Source: Paramoeba atlantica (Eukaryota; Discosea). From it: a stretch of 64,000 bases of DNA. The notes under the pieces were generated by a model that saw only the letters and a list, made by a program, of their open reading frames with translations, did no database searches and was not told the DNA's origin. The position numbers were made by a program, and so were the translations under genes. Location of the stretch: the NCBI GenBank assembly GCA_977017575.1, contig CDRNVI010000030.1, positions 868,001-932,000 on the forward strand, in the 5' to 3' direction. Below are positions 19,174 to 28,648 of this stretch, in pieces (within the stretch, counting starts at the first letter, position 1; each line of letters starts with the position of its first letter).

Positions 19174-21489
19174 TTATGAATCTCTATGACATGCACCGGA
19201 TCGAAGCTTTTCCATAACCGTTTGATATTCCACATGAACCCCATGCTTGTATTTTGAAAATCGTTGTCGCATAAAATCATTCAATGAAAAAGAAAGACCT
19301 ACGCTAAAAGAAGAAGCCGCCCAAAGAAGAGGGGCACCCCTATACAAGCCCCTCCACAAACCATCAATATGATAGTTATAGCGTATTGTATGACGCATGT
19401 CAGATAGTACGTGCGATGACAAGTATGCAGGATAAAAGGATACTTGCTGGCGTCGAGATAGAATATGTATAGGATGTGTGAGAGCTTGTGCAAGAAAAGC
19501 ACTGCACGTTCCCACAAAAAGCCTCAAATTAAAGGTTGGCGTTTCATCCGAGATACCGAATTTTTTTTTTCCCGACCGATAAAGCCAGAAGGTGATCCCC
19601 GAATACGGCGCAATACCTAACAAAGTTGGACGTAGTCCGACGAACAGCGAACGTCCCCCTTCTTCACGCACTGTACGGCGCAGCGCAGACCACAGACTGG
19701 CGTACCGCGGATGATGACCTATGTGAGCCGCTGTACGTGAACGTATCACGTCAATCGGATATGTGATTAGCGTTGCGGTTACTCCAGCAAGTGCCCCAGC
19801 CACCAGCGCCGTCTCAGGGTGGCTCGGGTGGCAAAACATAATGCGAGGAAGTCGCTGAGAGTAAATATCAAAGAACGTGTAAACGAGGGCAGCGTACGGA
19901 ATGACACGCACGAGAGAGGCGGCGGTACCTCTCCAAAGAGCGAGGACTCCATCATTTTGTGTAATGTTACGCGCACTGCTACACAGCTGCGTGGCAGTTG
20001 GCGCATGTTGTGAATGTATCTGGTGTAAAATTTTAAGGCGTTCGAACGGAGAAAGCGCCAGTTTTGCAAAGAATCCGGCAAATGCACCGCACAGCAGCGA
20101 TTCCAGTACGGTGAGACCTACAGACGACCCTTCCTGATAGAGGCTAGAACTAGTTTCCATGTCGTGCACGTGGTAATCTCGAATGCGCCTCCTGGCAAGG
20201 TCATTGACAACGAGCCCCGTGCCAGTAGAGATCGGACCTTTGATCCAATTCATACTCAAACCTTTGAAAAACCCACGAACGCCTTCGCGCCAGTAGATGT
20301 GACGTGCGGCCTGGGCCATCGTCGAGTATTGAGGTTCAAGAGGAGATACCTGTCGGCGTCTACGCAGAACGTCGAGAGGATACGTTACACTTTGCGCCAC
20401 TCCACTGCTAAATCCGCCCAGCAGCAACAGTTGCCACGGAGAAAGTAAGTCTTCACTGGGGTAACTCATCCGTGTCGAGACTTGTTCTTTAAGAGAGCCG
20501 TACAACAGGAAACTCATCCCGGCGTAGGGCACCACGCCTGCCAGGGTCGGTAGCAATCCGCAATATAGACCTTTGATACCATGAGTATGTGCTGTACTCC
20601 TGAAAGCAGTCCAGTACGAATCGTAGCATACTTCAGATGAGTGCGCTCCCTTGCTTAAAAAAGTAACAACCTTCTTTGGAATGGAAAGACGATCAACTGA
20701 ATTAGACGTTGCACCGGTATTCGATAACGTCTGAGAATAAACTGCCATTCTCGCGCGCATCATATCCAGTGGGTAAGCGAGCAACACACAAGAAACGGCT
20801 GCACTCGCTCCAGCAAGAAACCTTGCAAAATTGTCGCCCAAACCGAGAGACTGCGTTCGAAATAGTTGAAAATAGCTATCATACGTCATGTATGTAATGG
20901 CACCTTTCGGGGCTACCAGAGCGAGCGTTGCACAGTTCCCTTTCCATAGGGCGGACCATCCTTCAACCGAAACCACTCGCATTGCGACACGAGCAGCGGC
21001 ACGTAAAGAATATTTTAACTCTGGTTGCACTTGAAACAATATTTTGATACGATCAGCGGGCGCAACAAGTGTTTTTCCTACTACTCCAGCAAGTGCCCCA
21101 CATAAGAGTCCTTCCACTATCGAAAGCTCGAATGGAATCGAGTGCAAGTCGCGCTGGTTACTATACTTCTCAGAAGTGCTTTCTGATACAGATGAAGTAG
21201 GGAATAAGGTTTTATGAGACGCATGTGACTGACCCCAAGGTGACACAATCGTCGATGCCCCTGCGTATCCTGTCATCCAAAACGGAAACAACGAAAAGAG
21301 AAGCGGAAAAGGAAAGAGTTCCCCTCCTCTCAAGATACTCTCACATTGTGTAAGCGTCAAAGCACCATCCTCATCTGTGTCCCACTTTCGTAGTGCATCC
21401 TCTAGAACATTAGTGCTTTGGTGAAGGAATGGCGACAATGTATGAGCGACATGAGAAATTGGTATTGTAACGGGGTCGCTAGAAAGCAT
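19174..21489 (-). CDS. Tandem double mitochondrial carrier (six carrier repeats) with N-terminal EF-hand-like loop
   Basis: 771 residues from ATG at 21489. One polypeptide holds two whole SLC25-type carriers. Residues 118-420 have the three signatures PADRIK, PLDMMR and PLDVLR. Residues 465-765 have PFERLK, PIDVIR and a degenerate PIHILS. Normal carriers are about 300 residues with three repeats, so this is a fusion or internal duplication. Residues 37-48 form an EF-hand-like loop (DTDEDGALTLT) with Gln instead of Glu at position 12, recalling calcium-regulated carriers. The WKGN and WRGT motifs point to the adenine-nucleotide/CoA carrier group. Location is the mitochondrial inner membrane by family. 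The reading frame is continuous across the junction. Confidence 0.9.
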   Translation of the reverse strand: MLSSDPVTIPISHVAHTLSPFLHQSTNVLEDALRKWDTDEDGALTLTQCESILRGGELFPFPLLFSLFPFWMTGYAGASTIVSPWGQSHASHKTLFPTSSVSESTSEKYSNQRDLHSIPFELSIVEGLLCGALAGVVGKTLVAPADRIKILFQVQPELKYSLRAAARVAMRVVSVEGWSALWKGNCATLALVAPKGAITYMTYDSYFQLFRTQSLGLGDNFARFLAGASAAVSCVLLAYPLDMMRARMAVYSQTLSNTGATSNSVDRLSIPKKVVTFLSKGAHSSEVCYDSYWTAFRSTAHTHGIKGLYCGLLPTLAGVVPYAGMSFLLYGSLKEQVSTRMSYPSEDLLSPWQLLLLGGFSSGVAQSVTYPLDVLRRRRQVSPLEPQYSTMAQAARHIYWREGVRGFFKGLSMNWIKGPISTGTGLVVNDLARRRIRDYHVHDMETSSSLYQEGSSVGLTVLESLLCGAFAGFFAKLALSPFERLKILHQIHSQHAPTATQLCSSARNITQNDGVLALWRGTAASLVRVIPYAALVYTFFDIYSQRLPRIMFCHPSHPETALVAGALAGVTATLITYPIDVIRSRTAAHIGHHPRYASLWSALRRTVREEGGRSLFVGLRPTLLGIAPYSGITFWLYRSGKKKFGISDETPTFNLRLFVGTCSAFLAQALTHPIHILSRRQQVSFYPAYLSSHVLSDMRHTIRYNYHIDGLWRGLYRGAPLLWAASSFSVGLSFSLNDFMRQRFSKYKHGVHVEYQTVMEKLRSGACHRDS

Positions 21490-21790
21490 TTTCTTTGCAT
21501 GCGAAACGTTCTGCTTTCCAAGCTTCTTGTCAAGTCATATGGAATCGCAATTTTGGATTGCAGTCAAGTGCGCAAGTTAACATCTAAGGAATATAAGAAC
21601 TGGATACATAGAAACAAACGATTGCCTTGATCCACAAAGTACCAGTAAAAGATTGTGTTTAATTAAATCAGAGAACACCATAATAGTGCTTAATATTCAG
21701 AACGTACGTATTGCGCTTCCTTACAATAATATTAAAATCGTTACAAGCGAACCGAACTACTCTAATAAGAACTCTAAAAAATGTTTTGAT

Positions 21791-23107
21791 TCAATCACAA
21801 GCCTTCAATCCATCCACATGATAATCTCCATCGTAATACAGAGGATAATCCGATGATTCCACCTTACCTGATTCGTCATTCATCGTATTACTGTCTGCTG
21901 TATTACCTGTTTGGGATGGAACACCATGAGCAGTAATACTGTAGAGATCCACGAAACAATCAACGTGGCAGACGCCATCCTTTTTCCTCAGATTGGGCTT
22001 TCGAAATAGGTTATGTTTCTTACCCAACGAAATATGAAGCCCGCGTTGTCTTTCAAACGCGTTAGGCTCGGACACAACTTTGTTTCTTCCTAGAAAAGGA
22101 TTAAGACCTACACCAAATTCGCGCACCAAGACTTCTCCCTTCTCCGTGGCGTGTATCATTTCCAGCACCTTCCGCAACTCCTGTGGAAGCCCGCTCTTCT
22201 CCCCGAACAGACTCCCGACATCCGCAACCCTACCCCTCTCGATACGCAACTTAATCGGTTCCTTAAACGTCTGTATCACTTTTTCCACCGTCGGAAAACC
22301 CCAAATCTGTACCTCCCCCGACACCTCCTCCAAGCAAACACTTTCCGAAATCACCTCACCTACAGGAAAAGCACCCCCCATCGGGTTTTCCTTTTTCCCT
22401 TCTCCCCCCTCCCCCTCCCCCTCCCCCCCATACCACCCAATATTCAGCAACGGCCGCTCCATCCTCCCCCGATACCGCAGCACACTCTCCCCGTCCCGCC
22501 CACTCCGCACCGACACCCCCCCGACACACGCCCCCAGCACGCGCTGTAGCCCCAGCGCCTCCGGGCGTGCCCCGCTCGGGGAGAACCCCAGCGCGCGGGC
22601 GTAGCACTCACACTCCTCATTGTTTTTTAGCGAAGACAGGTGGGCGTGCTCGACGACACGTAAGCCGTAGTCGAACAGCGTGAGCCGTAGGCGGTAGGCT
22701 TTGAGGTAATACTGGAAGGCGTGGGACTGGATGAGGACTACGGCGTCGCGGGGCTTGAGAAGGGATCTTAGGGTTTGCTCGAGGAAGGCGTGGAGGGGGG
22801 AGGGGCCCCGGGGAGGGGGCTTGGTGAGCGTCGTTGGGGTCGTCTCAAAGGGGGGGGTGTCGGGGTCGGGGTCGGGGCCGGGGGAGAGGTAGGGGGTGCA
22901 GTCGATGGGGTGGGCGGCACAGGCTGTGGTGTAGGCGTGGGTGAGGGCACGGGACATGGGGGAGAGGGTGTCGTGGAGGAGGAGGAGGGTGGGGGAGGTG
23001 GGGGAGGAAGGGGAGGGGAGGTGGAGGGCTTGGTGGATAACGACCCGGGTGGTGGTGAGGAGGATGGAGGAGAGGGTGGTGGGGGTGGTGGGGGAGGGGG
23101 TGGACAT
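21791..23107 (-). CDS. Aminopeptidase-T (M29)/NicX-like putative metal-dependent enzyme
   Basis: 438 residues from ATG at 23107. The C-terminal half carries motifs of the M29/NicX-like fold: NPMGGAFPVGEVISES near residue 240, a VREFGVGLNPFLGRNK block near 330, RGLHISLGKKHNLFRKP near 355, and CHVDCFVDL near 380. The acidic and His residues would bind metal. The N-terminal 110 residues are Pro/Thr/Ser-rich low complexity. This is a fold-level assignment from motif order; substrate and reaction are unknown. Strand composition flips sharply at about 22610, and a long pyrimidine tract abuts the start codon. The last 60 residues are unique. Confidence 0.5.
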   Translation of the reverse strand: MSTPSPTTPTTLSSILLTTTRVVIHQALHLPSPSSPTSPTLLLLHDTLSPMSRALTHAYTTACAAHPIDCTPYLSPGPDPDPDTPPFETTPTTLTKPPPRGPSPLHAFLEQTLRSLLKPRDAVVLIQSHAFQYYLKAYRLRLTLFDYGLRVVEHAHLSSLKNNEECECYARALGFSPSGARPEALGLQRVLGACVGGVSVRSGRDGESVLRYRGRMERPLLNIGWYGGEGEGEGGEGKKENPMGGAFPVGEVISESVCLEEVSGEVQIWGFPTVEKVIQTFKEPIKLRIERGRVADVGSLFGEKSGLPQELRKVLEMIHATEKGEVLVREFGVGLNPFLGRNKVVSEPNAFERQRGLHISLGKKHNLFRKPNLRKKDGVCHVDCFVDLYSITAHGVPSQTGNTADSNTMNDESGKVESSDYPLYYDGDYHVDGLKACD

Positions 23108-23215
23108 GGAAGAAGGAGAGGAGGGGGTGAGGGGAGGGAAGGAGGAAAAGTGAGGAAGGAAAGGAAGGGAAAGGAGAAAAGTGGAGGTCGGAGAGGGGAT
23201 AGGGATGGGGAAGAT
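23108..23215 (-). promoter_or_regulatory. Long polypyrimidine tract immediately upstream of a start codon
   Basis: On the coding (minus) strand the roughly 105 bases before the ATG at 23107 are almost only C and T (for example CTCCTCTCCTTCTTCC next to the ATG). In a trans-splicing genome a tract like this would mark the splice acceptor region, but no AG lies between tract and ATG. An alternative is a triplex-forming or recombination-prone purine/pyrimidine mirror tract. Confidence 0.5.
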
Positions 23216-23534
23216 TTTGTAAAGAATAGGGATGGAGAGAAAATTTGGAAGAAAAGAATGAATCGCGCAAATAAGGTGGTTCTGCTAAAAATGACGCTAA
23301 AAGATTTAGTTGAGTCAAAAAGGGTGTCATACCTTCTACCGCGATGTAATTTGCAGATCGTTGCTGGTGTTTGGAAAGGTTGCTAGAAAAACGAGAAAGT
23401 GCGAAAACCCAGTGGAATTGTTATGGTACAACCTCCCATTTGACTCAAAAAGCACATAATGTAGAGCAATTCAAGAAACTCATACTATTTTATCGAAGCA
23501 AAGACGTTGCATCGTTTTCGGAAATAAATAATGA

Positions 23535-25973
23535 TCACGTCGCGGCATTAAATCCACCCAACACGTTGTCAAGCAACACACCACCTACCTTTCCGTGACG
23601 GGTTACAGGCGCGAATACAACAGAAATAATGGCCATGAGTTTAATCAAAATATTCAGCGAAGGACCGCTGGTGTCCTTTAGTGGATCCCCCACTGTGTCC
23701 CCTACCACAGCCGCGGCATGAACGGCACTTCCTTTATGTACACCCGGAATCCCACCGGACTCAATATACTTCTTTGCGTTGTCCCAGGCTCCTCCGGTGT
23801 TGCTACTGGAAATGGCAAGCTGCAACCCACAGAGCAACGCCCCGGGGAGTAACCCTGCCAGCGCTTCCTTACCCAACAAAATACCCACCAGGATGGGTGA
23901 AAGAATCACCAAAAGGCCGGGGGCGATCATTTTTTGCAACGCCGCTACAGTGGCAATTTCAACGCACTTGTTGTAGTTCGGCTGCGTGCTGCCTTCCATA
24001 AGTCCCGGAATCTCCAGAAACTGTCGGCGAATTTCCCCCACCATACGCATCGCGGCCCCACCCACACTTTGGATGGTTAGCGCGCTGAACCAGAACGGAA
24101 GCGCGGAGCCCAGCAGTAGCCCACACATTACACGAGGATCAATAATCTGAATCTGCAGCGCGGAGACTCCGCCGTCGGGATTACGAGCGACTTGGGTGAG
24201 ATAGGCACCGTAGAGCGCGAGCGAGACCAGCGCGGCACTGCTGATGGCAAATCCCTTTCCAATCGCCGCGGTGGTATTCCCCGCGGCATCCAATGCATCA
24301 GTCACCTCCCGGATGTCTTTGCCCATTTCTGCCATCTCCGCAATTCCGCCTGCGTTGTCAGAGATCGGGCCATAGGCGTCGATGGTGAGCCCAATCGACA
24401 TGGTGGACAGAATCCCCAACGCGGCGAGAGCGAAACCGTAGAGCAGGCATAAGTTGTAACTGACATACACCGTGATCGCGATACAGACCGTGGGAATCAG
24501 CACGGAGAGGTAACCTAACGCTAGGCCATAGATCACGTTGGTAGCCGCCCCTGTCTTGCATGATTTCGCCACCGCACGTACGGGACCGTGGCTGTGGGAG
24601 GTGTAGTAGTAGGTCGTGTAGCCGATGATGAGCCCGGTCCACAGACCCGTCATAACACAGATGTACGCCTGCCACCACGTACACAGCTTGGGTTCCGCGG
24701 TGAAGACGTGGTGAACATGAAATTCAGCCGGGAGACAAACGTAGGTGAGCGCAAAAATGGCGAACGAATTGAGAATGGTGGGAAGCCCAAGTTGTATCGC
24801 AAGAGCGGGCTCCACGCTCTTTTTACCGCGTACAGTACACCATACTGAGGCCAGGTTAGACGTCAGCATACACACAAGAATCCCAGCAGCTGTAATCACC
24901 AGTGGGTATAACATACTTCCCAGCGACGCCGTGAGCTCGGGACTGGTACTTGCTACCACAAACGCGGCACAACTTGCCTCCCCAAAGGACCCAAACAGAT
25001 CGGAGCCCATCCCGGCAATGTCGCCCACGTTGTCACCGATACAGTCCGCAATCACCCCAGGATTTCGTGGGTCATCTTCTGGAATCCCCGCCTCCACCTT
25101 GCCCACTAAATCCGCACCCACATCCGCGGCCTTGGTGTAGATACCACCGCCGACACGGCCAAAGCAGGCCACGGCGCTGCCCCCGAGTCCAAAGGCTGCG
25201 ACAGCCTCATAGGCATTCACGGGGTCTCGAAAGATTGCACTCCCAATCACAGCATTTAGGAAAAGCATAAACAGTCCCATGGAGGTGAGACAGAAGCCCA
25301 TCGTCAGTCCCCCACGGAATGCAGTCTGGAAGGCGCTGCGGTACTGCCGGTGTGTCTTCCCCTCGGAGACCCCCACGGTGGCTTGTAGTGCGGTCCGGGC
25401 ATTGGTGAAGACTGCAATCCGCATTCCGATCCACCCTGCTAGGATGGAGGTGACACTGCCGAGCAGGAAGGAGAACAGACTAAACGCCGCGACCCCCCAG
25501 TAGTTAGGCCCCGTGACGCCGAGGAGGATGAACAGCAACAAACCGAAGGACCCAATAAAAATCGCCATGTAGCGGTACTCGGCCATAAGGAATGTGTTAG
25601 CACCTTCACTGATGGCGTGAGCAATGAGAATCGTTCGCTCCAACACCTCTCGCGTAACGACATTAACGTCAAATCCGGTTGTGTGTGTCTCTCCGTTCGC
25701 ATCTGGACGATCCCCGAGTTGAACTTTCTTTGAGAGGTACCACCACCAAAATATCCCAAACGCAAACCCAACAAGTGAGGTTAGTACGATAAAGGAACAT
25801 GCACCAGCGGCACCCATGGCACTGTGTGCAATATAACTAGGGTTGCTGGGCAACGTATCCATCTCTACAGGAACGGTTTGATTGGCTTCCTCCGCACAGC
25901 TTACTAGAAAGGATAATTGGTAGAAGCAAGCTATCACAGCGTAGGGCGTGAGAACAAGAGATCTATGTAACAT
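23535..25973 (-). CDS. VP1: K+-dependent membrane H+-pyrophosphatase (type I, VP1)
   Basis: 812 residues from ATG at 25973. An N-terminal hydrophobic leader is followed by about 15-16 membrane segments. Catalytic and substrate motifs are intact: DVGADLVGKVEAGIPEDDPR near residue 287, GDNVGDIAGMGSDLFGS near 320, a cytosolic loop with SDNAGGIAEM near 540, and DTVGDPLKDTSGPSLNI near the C-terminus. GNTTAA near residue 568 has Ala where K+-independent enzymes have Lys, so this is the K+-stimulated type. It pumps protons with pyrophosphate as energy source, in acidocalcisomes or vacuoles of protists. Length matches protist VP1 (about 800-830). Only 137 bp separate its start from the stop of the upstream FYVE gene. 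Confidence 0.95.
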   Translation of the reverse strand: MLHRSLVLTPYAVIACFYQLSFLVSCAEEANQTVPVEMDTLPSNPSYIAHSAMGAAGACSFIVLTSLVGFAFGIFWWWYLSKKVQLGDRPDANGETHTTGFDVNVVTREVLERTILIAHAISEGANTFLMAEYRYMAIFIGSFGLLLFILLGVTGPNYWGVAAFSLFSFLLGSVTSILAGWIGMRIAVFTNARTALQATVGVSEGKTHRQYRSAFQTAFRGGLTMGFCLTSMGLFMLFLNAVIGSAIFRDPVNAYEAVAAFGLGGSAVACFGRVGGGIYTKAADVGADLVGKVEAGIPEDDPRNPGVIADCIGDNVGDIAGMGSDLFGSFGEASCAAFVVASTSPELTASLGSMLYPLVITAAGILVCMLTSNLASVWCTVRGKKSVEPALAIQLGLPTILNSFAIFALTYVCLPAEFHVHHVFTAEPKLCTWWQAYICVMTGLWTGLIIGYTTYYYTSHSHGPVRAVAKSCKTGAATNVIYGLALGYLSVLIPTVCIAITVYVSYNLCLLYGFALAALGILSTMSIGLTIDAYGPISDNAGGIAEMAEMGKDIREVTDALDAAGNTTAAIGKGFAISSAALVSLALYGAYLTQVARNPDGGVSALQIQIIDPRVMCGLLLGSALPFWFSALTIQSVGGAAMRMVGEIRRQFLEIPGLMEGSTQPNYNKCVEIATVAALQKMIAPGLLVILSPILVGILLGKEALAGLLPGALLCGLQLAISSSNTGGAWDNAKKYIESGGIPGVHKGSAVHAAAVVGDTVGDPLKDTSGPSLNILIKLMAIISVVFAPVTRHGKVGGVLLDNVLGGFNAAT

Positions 25974-26110
25974 GCTAATATTAAAGTTAAAAAAAGTGTT
26001 TAAATTTGCATATGAAAAGGTTGCAATCGTCAGAAAAGCGTTACAATTCCTTATGGTACTTATAAGTTCGAATCATGGTAGAATACACCTGTCGAAAAGA
26101 CAGCAAGATA

Positions 26111-28315
26111 CTAGCGATCAGCATCCTCCCGAACTTCTATGCAGTCAGTACATCGAATGTCAAACTCTCGCATAAGGTCTTCTACTTGCTTGTCCTCTAA
26201 GGTAGTCTTGTTTTCTTTTCTACATGATGTGCCAGCACATTCGTCGGAAGACAATGAAAGATGAGACCTTCCCACTGCCACATGATTCAAACTTTTATGT
26301 GTGCCAATTCTCAAAGATAGCTCAAAATGTAATTTCCGCAGAGAGTCAACAAGCGCACAATTTTCATTTAATAGAAAATATAATTTCTGCACAAGACACT
26401 CTTGCATGAGCTGAGAAAGCGCAGAACTTTTACCAATGGTGCTCAGTTCACCAATCCTATTTTCGAGTTCCTTTCTTTCTTTCTGTTGAAGTAGAAGACT
26501 TTCTTTCATAAATTTATTCTGAGTTTCCAGTTGCCATTCCTGATTACTCGTAGAACACGCAAGTTGAAAGACGTTATTCTCGAATTCGACAAGGGTGCTT
26601 CGGGTAAATTTTTCTAACTCAACATATTCCTCATAGGGAAACTCATACAGTGCTCGGATATAATCTACATCTGTCCCGCATGATATGCTGCACTCATTTT
26701 TTCGGTGGATTGTGATCGGACATGGATATTGGGTGTTTAAAGTGATGTCCAGATTTTTCGAATTCGCGGTGAGAGTTTTGCTCATTACTTTCAAGTCGTG
26801 ATCTCGAGTCATGAGCAGTGCACGCAGATTTTCGCATTCGTTAGGTGATGTGCAGATCTCAACGTCTCTCGTTTCGCGCTCGTAAGGAGGTGTTTGCATG
26901 AGTTCTTGAAACACTCGGCAAAGTGGTTTTATTCGCGGTGTGATGGACGCAATTTCGCTTGGAAAATGTGTTTCTAATTGATGTGTACCAGAATGTTCGT
27001 ATTGAGTCTGAGTAGACCGAGTTTCGTTTTTAGACGGTAGACGATTGCTCTGTACTTCAATTTCTAATTCTGCGCATCGCTTAGTCATACTATTTACCTT
27101 TTGCTCGAGAGAAGTCTTCATATTATTGAATTCATCACGTTCCTCGTCGAAAGTGGCAACTACCTCATAAAAGGCTTCGCGTTCAATTTTTAAGCTCAGA
27201 TGGGAGCGATCACCTTCCGAAATTGCTGTAACTGACAAGTCAGGGGTTAAGGAATTAGTTTTCTCCACCAATGTGTCAGAAATAAGATCACTTCTAGGAG
27301 TTGAAATGGTGGTAATCTTCTCCTTTTCGGAAATATCTAAGTCACATTTTCGTGATCTTTCTAAAGCAAAGCCAATACTCAATTGATGGTGTTCCGTAGA
27401 ATTTTCTTTCTCATTTTTTTGCGTGTTACTGTTTTCAAGAGGCGAATTCTCTGACGTTTCTTGTAGGGCGTCAGTTCTTGTGGATAAAAAATTCTCCGAG
27501 GAACTTAGCTGATCGGCTATGTCAGAAATGGATGTAGACTTGGGAAAATTGATGTCTTCAGTGGATTTTGGTTGCGGTAGTTGCGGAGTCGTCATGCCGC
27601 GTGACATAGTATCGAGCTCGAAAAAAGTGTCAATGGCCATATGGGGTTGAGAACTAGCCAACGGAAGGTCAGAATTAGCCCCCATATCATTTACACCTCT
27701 GCCTACGTGAATCAAAAGGGGAGTATCTGACTCTTCTAGACTTCTTGTAAAAGAACATGAAGCACTCGGTGCATCTTGCCTTCGTGGTGAGGATTCCGAA
27801 CGAGATATAGGCCATCGTTCAGTGCTGTCCTCTACGGATGAATCACTAGATGGGTGTTCATCCCCATGAGTCTTGGGCCCCAAACTCTCGACTTCCCGTG
27901 TTACACCATCACTAAGGTTTATGAAAACAGAAGTTTGCGTTTCATTTCTAATTTCGCCACATGCCGCAGTTGGATGGTAAGATTCTGCAGATGGTAATAA
28001 AGGATTCTTCCTTTCCTTCGCGTTTTCGTATTCAATCTGACGTTTCGTAATCTCGACACGCGCAAAACAGAACTCACATAAAGAGACTGGTGTTGTAATT
28101 ACATGGGGCTGAGGTAAGGTAGTGTTCTGATCGATGCATCCGGTGCAGCATACTCTACCGCAAAGCGGACAGTTAAATCGAGAAGAAAAATATCCAAATT
28201 CAGAGTGACACACACCGCAATCGGTTGCATCCCGCTTGCTTTTCCATTGCTCGGGGGGAAGCAAGGGGAACGCGGAATTGGAAGTGTCAATGCTCAATGT
28301 CGTAGGCGTTTCCAT
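26111..28315 (-). CDS. FYVE-type zinc finger protein with coiled coils
   Basis: I start at ATG 28315 (734 residues); eight open codons upstream lack ATG. Residues about 20-85 have eight metal-binding Cys in FYVE spacing (CGVC, then CPLCGRVCCTGC, then LCEFC). However, the R+HHCR basic patch is replaced by SRFNCPLCGR, so PI3P binding by the usual contacts is uncertain. A long acidic, Ser-rich linker follows. Residues about 380-430 and 560-700 are heptad-rich and probably coiled coil (for example LLLQQKERKELENRI). It may tether endosomal or other membranes. Function is not shown by sequence. Confidence 0.65.
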   Translation of the reverse strand: METPTTLSIDTSNSAFPLLPPEQWKSKRDATDCGVCHSEFGYFSSRFNCPLCGRVCCTGCIDQNTTLPQPHVITTPVSLCEFCFARVEITKRQIEYENAKERKNPLLPSAESYHPTAACGEIRNETQTSVFINLSDGVTREVESLGPKTHGDEHPSSDSSVEDSTERWPISRSESSPRRQDAPSASCSFTRSLEESDTPLLIHVGRGVNDMGANSDLPLASSQPHMAIDTFFELDTMSRGMTTPQLPQPKSTEDINFPKSTSISDIADQLSSSENFLSTRTDALQETSENSPLENSNTQKNEKENSTEHHQLSIGFALERSRKCDLDISEKEKITTISTPRSDLISDTLVEKTNSLTPDLSVTAISEGDRSHLSLKIEREAFYEVVATFDEERDEFNNMKTSLEQKVNSMTKRCAELEIEVQSNRLPSKNETRSTQTQYEHSGTHQLETHFPSEIASITPRIKPLCRVFQELMQTPPYERETRDVEICTSPNECENLRALLMTRDHDLKVMSKTLTANSKNLDITLNTQYPCPITIHRKNECSISCGTDVDYIRALYEFPYEEYVELEKFTRSTLVEFENNVFQLACSTSNQEWQLETQNKFMKESLLLQQKERKELENRIGELSTIGKSSALSQLMQECLVQKLYFLLNENCALVDSLRKLHFELSLRIGTHKSLNHVAVGRSHLSLSSDECAGTSCRKENKTTLEDKQVEDLMREFDIRCTDCIEVREDADR

Positions 28316-28648
28316 GGTGCAAAAATATTGTGGCCTCAAATTAGACGAAACAGCATGTAAATCAAAATACGCAATCTTTTTTATTGTGCATCACTTTATT
28401 GTGCATTTTCTTTCCGTGCCAAAGTTTTAAATTTATCTAATTTAGAGTAACGAAGGACGAATGTCTCCCTATATAGTGTTCTGAAAAAAGGATTCTTATT
28501 TCAGAGATCCTATTTTTATTATTTCAGAAATCCTGTTACAGAAATGGGGGTCATGTAGCCCGCTTTTCCTTCGTTGAAAATTCAAGTAAGTTTGCGCTGC
28601 TCATTAGAGCAGTGTATTAAAATATTGGGGCTACGCGTTCGCAAAAAG
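28316..28648. other. Intergenic
   Basis: About 330 bases between the FYVE gene and the single carrier gene, AT-rich. Nothing recognised. Confidence 0.6.

Noticed and set aside
22775-23386. Plus-strand Gly-rich open frame of about 200 codons
   Set aside because: It follows from the G-rich strand composition opposite the M29-like gene and its pyrimidine tract.
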